Assembly: GCA_014925825.1 (NCBI GenBank)
Contig: JACGCK010000222.1
Location: 1 to 64,000 of the forward strand
Length of the DNA: 64,000 bases
Direction: 5' to 3'
DNA from: Pholiota molesta
Taxonomy: Eukaryota > Basidiomycota > Agaricomycetes > Agaricales > Strophariaceae
Below, piece by piece: positions 59,911 to 64,000 of the stretch. Each line of letters begins with the position of its first letter. Within the stretch, counting starts at the first letter, position 1. A model generated the notes under the pieces. The model saw nothing but the letters and a program-made list of their open reading frames with translations, did no database searches and was not told the origin of the DNA. Both the position numbers and the translations under genes were made by a program.

Positions 59911-62874
59911 CTATGTGTCGTGGTAAGCAATATCACGGCTGTAAAGACGAACAACAGCCTACTCACTGCGCGTTCCAGATGGGTCTCGAAGCTCGAAGGC
60001 TATCTGCGGAGGGAAGACGACATTAATACAGTGCGTATGCCGCATCGAAGGACAACGCTCACCTCAAATCACAGACCCCTTGTACGCAGCATGGAATGTG
60101 ACCGCGTGCGCAGCTAGGTCCTGAACGCGTCTGTGCTGTAGCCGTCGCAAGGTGGGGCGCATTAGCGGTTTGGCTTATCACTCAAGAATGCCGACAGCTC
60201 ACTTGTAGGACAGGCGGACGACGTCGCCATCGAAGGGCAGCGCTGACCGGAAGCAGAACCGTCGAGCTCGGCGAGCGGAATGGAGTGAGAGAAGAGAGAA
60301 GACCAGGAGAGGAGAAGAGAAGAGAGGAAAGCGGGATGAGAGAATGAGAGGGATAACCCGTAGTCTTATATATACCTTCGGTAGATGTGTACGTACATAG
60401 AATGAAAACGTTGGCATTGGAAACATATCGGCCAGGGTCCGCATGCGCTAAGCGAATATCAAACCGTATCTCCTCCTCCGTTTTCTCGTCCGCATCCGTT
60501 GCTCGCCTTTGCTTGTGTCTTGTAAACCATACCAGTTATCAATAAAAAGCTTATAGCCAACTTCTATCATAACTTGAATACAGAAAAGCGACCTATTTAC
60601 TGTGTTTTATCCAAGTTTGTTATTGAATGTAGATCATGCAGTTCATGTTTCTACATTTGCAAAATTGCGAACGTCCTCTGCGCAGCGGCCAAGAATAGTA
60701 GCTACTTACACACCCACCGACCCCTGACCCAGTAGGACATATTTTAATGTCGTAAAACTAAAGGGAAATGGCACTAGAATGTTTATTCCATGCAATGCTC
60801 CGAACCTAAGCATCCAGCAAATGCATCGATTCGCAGGCGGAAAGTTCTAGCGCGCAATCTTCGCTGGCAACGCACCCGAGAGGACCCTTGATGGCACTAA
60901 TAACGACGTTTTACGTGGCTTTTTTTAGGTCCCCGTGCGATGCGAAATGGACTGGAAACGCGAAACGGGGTGGGAGGAGAGGGTCATGCTTGGTACGGAT
61001 ATCCTTGGCTGGCCTAGCCTTGCCGCTCCAAATTTCTGGTGTACAATAGAAGCGCATTGAGGCTATTTATTACCTCATCCTGGAGCCTTGGAATTGAATT
61101 CTGAAGAGAGCAGCGGATGCGCTCTGTGGTTCAATTGATTGCATCTTGATGTCGCGTCGCCTCGCACATCCCGCCCCATCGCGGTCGCCGCACGAAACGA
61201 GTATGTAGCTACTGTAGACATGTATGTTATGTGCGACTCTGATTTAAGATCTATGCTTGTTTTGTGTTTCAATTAGCGAATTGGGAGAGGCAGAGCGCGG
61301 TGTTATTGGAGTGATGAATATCGGACACTCGTTTCGTGTGTCCAACTGGAATGAAAACTCGGAATTATGACAGATTGGGTAGAGTACACCTTGTCATGTG
61401 TACGCAAATGCTCACGATTGAATGCATTTGTATTACAAGCAAGCGGCACATTCAGCGCCGGCGCCTAAATTGGTGGCACGGTACACACAGTGCTAGCCTC
61501 CTTCGCTCGCCGCAACAAGCTACCAACGGCTTCTCAAAAGAAGGTTTCCTCGGCTTCAACTCATATTAAATGGACAACTAGAAATAACGGCCAAATTCCG
61601 ATCCAAAAATGACAACCGTTTAGTATATCAGATTTAACCGAACTCCTCAATCAACTTGACGATTTCCAGAAGATAGCCGTATTCAATTATTAATACTACA
61701 TTGGGCTATTGTATATTTGAAGCTTCAGGCCTCTCCGGGCCTTTTAATAACAGAGAAATGGTGGAAGCACACGGGAAGTGCTATTCTATTATGTAGCGCT
61801 CATGAGCGCCTGTTGCATTGCAGAACATTGTAATGTTCTTAACTGGCAGAAAGCGACCATTTTCTTTCGCGTTTGAGTGGATCTTGTAATGAAGGATGAG
61901 GTAGGCGCATGTAGATCTCTTCAAAACGGCTGAATATGCCATAAATAAATTCTGTACCTCCTTGTAAGAATGAGATTAGTATACAGCAGCACGCGAGAGG
62001 AGAATTTTTTCTACTCTGAATTACTGACGACGTCATGAGAAGCCGCTCGCAACGCTTCAACCTCACACCGCCGCTCGCACACTCAATGTAAATGATATCT
62101 GCGTACATGTCACCATATCCGAATCTTCCCTCTGGCGCGCCGCGCACGAGATTCACGGATGTTCGTGTTGTATTCGGCAGTCCTGTCCGCTGGCAATGCT
62201 TCCGCATTGCGCAGATTACGTTCGCTGTACATAGCTTGATATTTGATGAGATTCCCGCTCGCAACGCTTCAGTGTTGCTCGAAATAACTGTGCCTATCAT
62301 AGCAGATTCCACCGTGCAGAAATTTATTTGGTGGATGCAGGCCAACAATATTTTGCCGGGCACGTAGTAGCAAGGCACTGGTACACATTCTTTACGTTTT
62401 GTCACTAGTAGCATATTCAATGCTTCTGAATCCTGATGACGTTAGCGAAAAGAAGCGGATTTTTTGAATTTACCGCGGTGATTTGGGGATGGAGGCGGCG
62501 GTAGGGATTCTGTTATGTACTTGGCCTTGGCTTCTTGTTGGGTCCGTGAAACCGCACACACAGTCGTTGACTCGGAAGTAGTTATGTTTGGGTGGTAGTA
62601 CAGGATTAAGTATAAGGGAAGATTTTCTATTCTTGGAGATGAATAATGCGACATGAGAAGCAGATGGTTTGTGGAATAAATTTTGGATCTGACTTGGAGA
62701 ACTGTAAAGAAAAGAAATATATTGCAGTATGTCATTAGTTAGAATAATGAAGCAAGGAATTAAATCTTGGGTAGGGAAAAGGGATAAGAAAGGTTTATCC
62801 CTGAGCCGTGATTGTGCAGGGGTCGGGATGTCGGGACTAGTAACAGATACTACTAACAGTAATTTGAGTCTAAG
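59911..62874. other. Unassigned intergenic sequence
   Basis: 60,240-60,350 is a purine-rich GAGAAGAGAGAAG stretch. 60,480 onward is AT-moderate with no conserved frame. A CCGCTCGCAACGCTTCA word occurs at 62,043 and 62,247. The longer minus-strand frame at 61,839-62,420 shows no recognisable domain and normal intergenic composition. Confidence 0.35.
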
Positions 62875-64000
62875 TATTATGTAGGCTCCGGATTTGCCGT
62901 GCATTCCAAAATTTCATGATCGGCAAAATGGTGATGGAGACGTGGAAGGATTGGTCCGGCTTGGCCTTCTGGGAGTATAAAGACTGCATACTTTTGGTTG
63001 GAATACGTACCATCCTAACCCGTCATAATGCCCTACTATTCTCTTGCCATTCCCTATTCACCACCCCATCTATGATGGTGTCGCCATATCCTAGTGATTG
63101 CAGATGTGAGTTCCTTCTTATATATCTTGTCTGCGAAGGAACATGCACTGATTGAGGTTATCTTTAATCAGCATCTTTGATTTAGGCGCCCATGTTACAT
63201 ATTCCTCTTCCAAGTGAGTTCCCGTGGCCGTCGACATGGGATCTAATCAATGTTTGCAAGTTACACCTGGTACTTACTTTGTACTTCGGCCACTCCCCAA
63301 TTCTGATTGGATTTTTCAACTTCCCGTGAGACGCTACCATCTTATCTTGAATGGAATAACAGATAGTTCCCGCGGCGCTGTCGATGGCACTCTGCCCTGT
63401 TCCCTGCCCTCACTACGCACCCGCGGCACCGCACTGCATTACCGTCTCTGTGTACAATGAACAAGGCACTGGCATTGTTCTACGTCATGGAGACGCAACA
63501 TGGTAGTGGTAGTGCGAAACCCGTCGAACACCCGTAAACCCCTGTGAGTCATTCAACTTTCTATCATGCACCGCCTCCTGTTCATGCCTGCATTCTCGTT
63601 ATAGTTCTTTGGCCACACCTGAAATTCGATTTTTGGATGTCCCATGGACTATAAGTCATTCAACTTTCTGTTATTTGATTGATACTTTACCGCCATTATG
63701 TTACTTCGCCGCCCTTCAAATTCGATTTTTGGATATCCCGCGGACTGATAAATCTATGAGACCGCAGCTCAAATTCGATTTTTGAATGTCCCGCGGACTG
63801 GCATATCTGTGAGTTATATCTACATCTTATGTTTATATCTAGTATTCACGCGGTTTTTACATCAGTTCTCAAATCTACCTCGATTTTTTGAGTTCCCGTG
63901 GCCGTTGTTCTATTGCGGGACATTCTGGGAATGGTATGTCCTTGTATTATATTATTGCGGCACTAATCTGACAGCCTGTATTTTGATCAGACTTTGGGAT
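62875..64000 (+). repeat. Repeat D, copy 2 (runs off the window)
   Basis: Begins TATTATGTAGGCTCCGG, colinear with 53,471-54,596. Here the left neighbour is unique sequence (AATTTGAGTCTAAG), so the repeat start is defined independently of the chromovirus LTR. Confidence 0.93.

Overview
The window looks like a transposon-rich, probably heterochromatic stretch of a filamentous basidiomycete (Agaricomycete-type) genome. The evidence is: spliceosomal genes with introns of about 49-60 nt, one fungal housekeeping gene (KRI1), Ty3/Gypsy elements of the kinds common in mushroom genomes (one a chromodomain chromovirus), a heavily spliced BED-finger hAT transposase, and long stretches of decayed repeats. 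Nothing looks bacterial. Most long uninterrupted frames outside the entries below are chance frames in repeats.

Layout. 1-3.7 kb: minus-strand Gag/protease part of a decayed Ty3/Gypsy element running off the left edge. 4,775-9,076: a structurally complete hAT DNA transposon with 20-bp inverted ends and a perfect 8-bp target duplication. Its ten-exon transposase gene is spoiled by one missing base. About 9.1-43.0 kb: a degenerate, directly repeated array whose 2-3 kb units recur in the same module order. It is split at 18.75-32.6 kb by an island of nested inverted repeats that holds a chimeric fragment of a PRP43-like helicase gene, a small TA-flanked MITE and a cluster of quasi-palindromic motifs.

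42,978-53,470: a chromovirus with about 99% identical LTRs, a self-priming type primer-binding site, Gag, PR-RT-RH-IN-chromodomain, and two extra sense ORFs after pol, one with an acidic SUMO-interaction-like motif and a second CCHC knuckle. It is interrupted by three non-autonomous hAT-like elements, each with a perfect 8-bp target duplication; two are near-identical inverted copies. Its two flanks are unrelated and show no target duplication.

53,471-64,000: a repeat (Repeat D) present twice without indels, and between the copies the only conserved host gene, KRI1 (ribosome biogenesis, minus strand). KRI1 lacks nearly all of its C-terminal domain after a normal splice donor. The rest is GC-rich or AT-rich sequence with no gene I can recognise.

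The most interesting signals are the chromovirus (self-priming, extra post-pol ORFs, nested hATs), the long modular array, the gene-fragment capture inside large inverted repeats, and the palindromic-motif cluster. I could run no database search, so family names rest on motifs read by eye.
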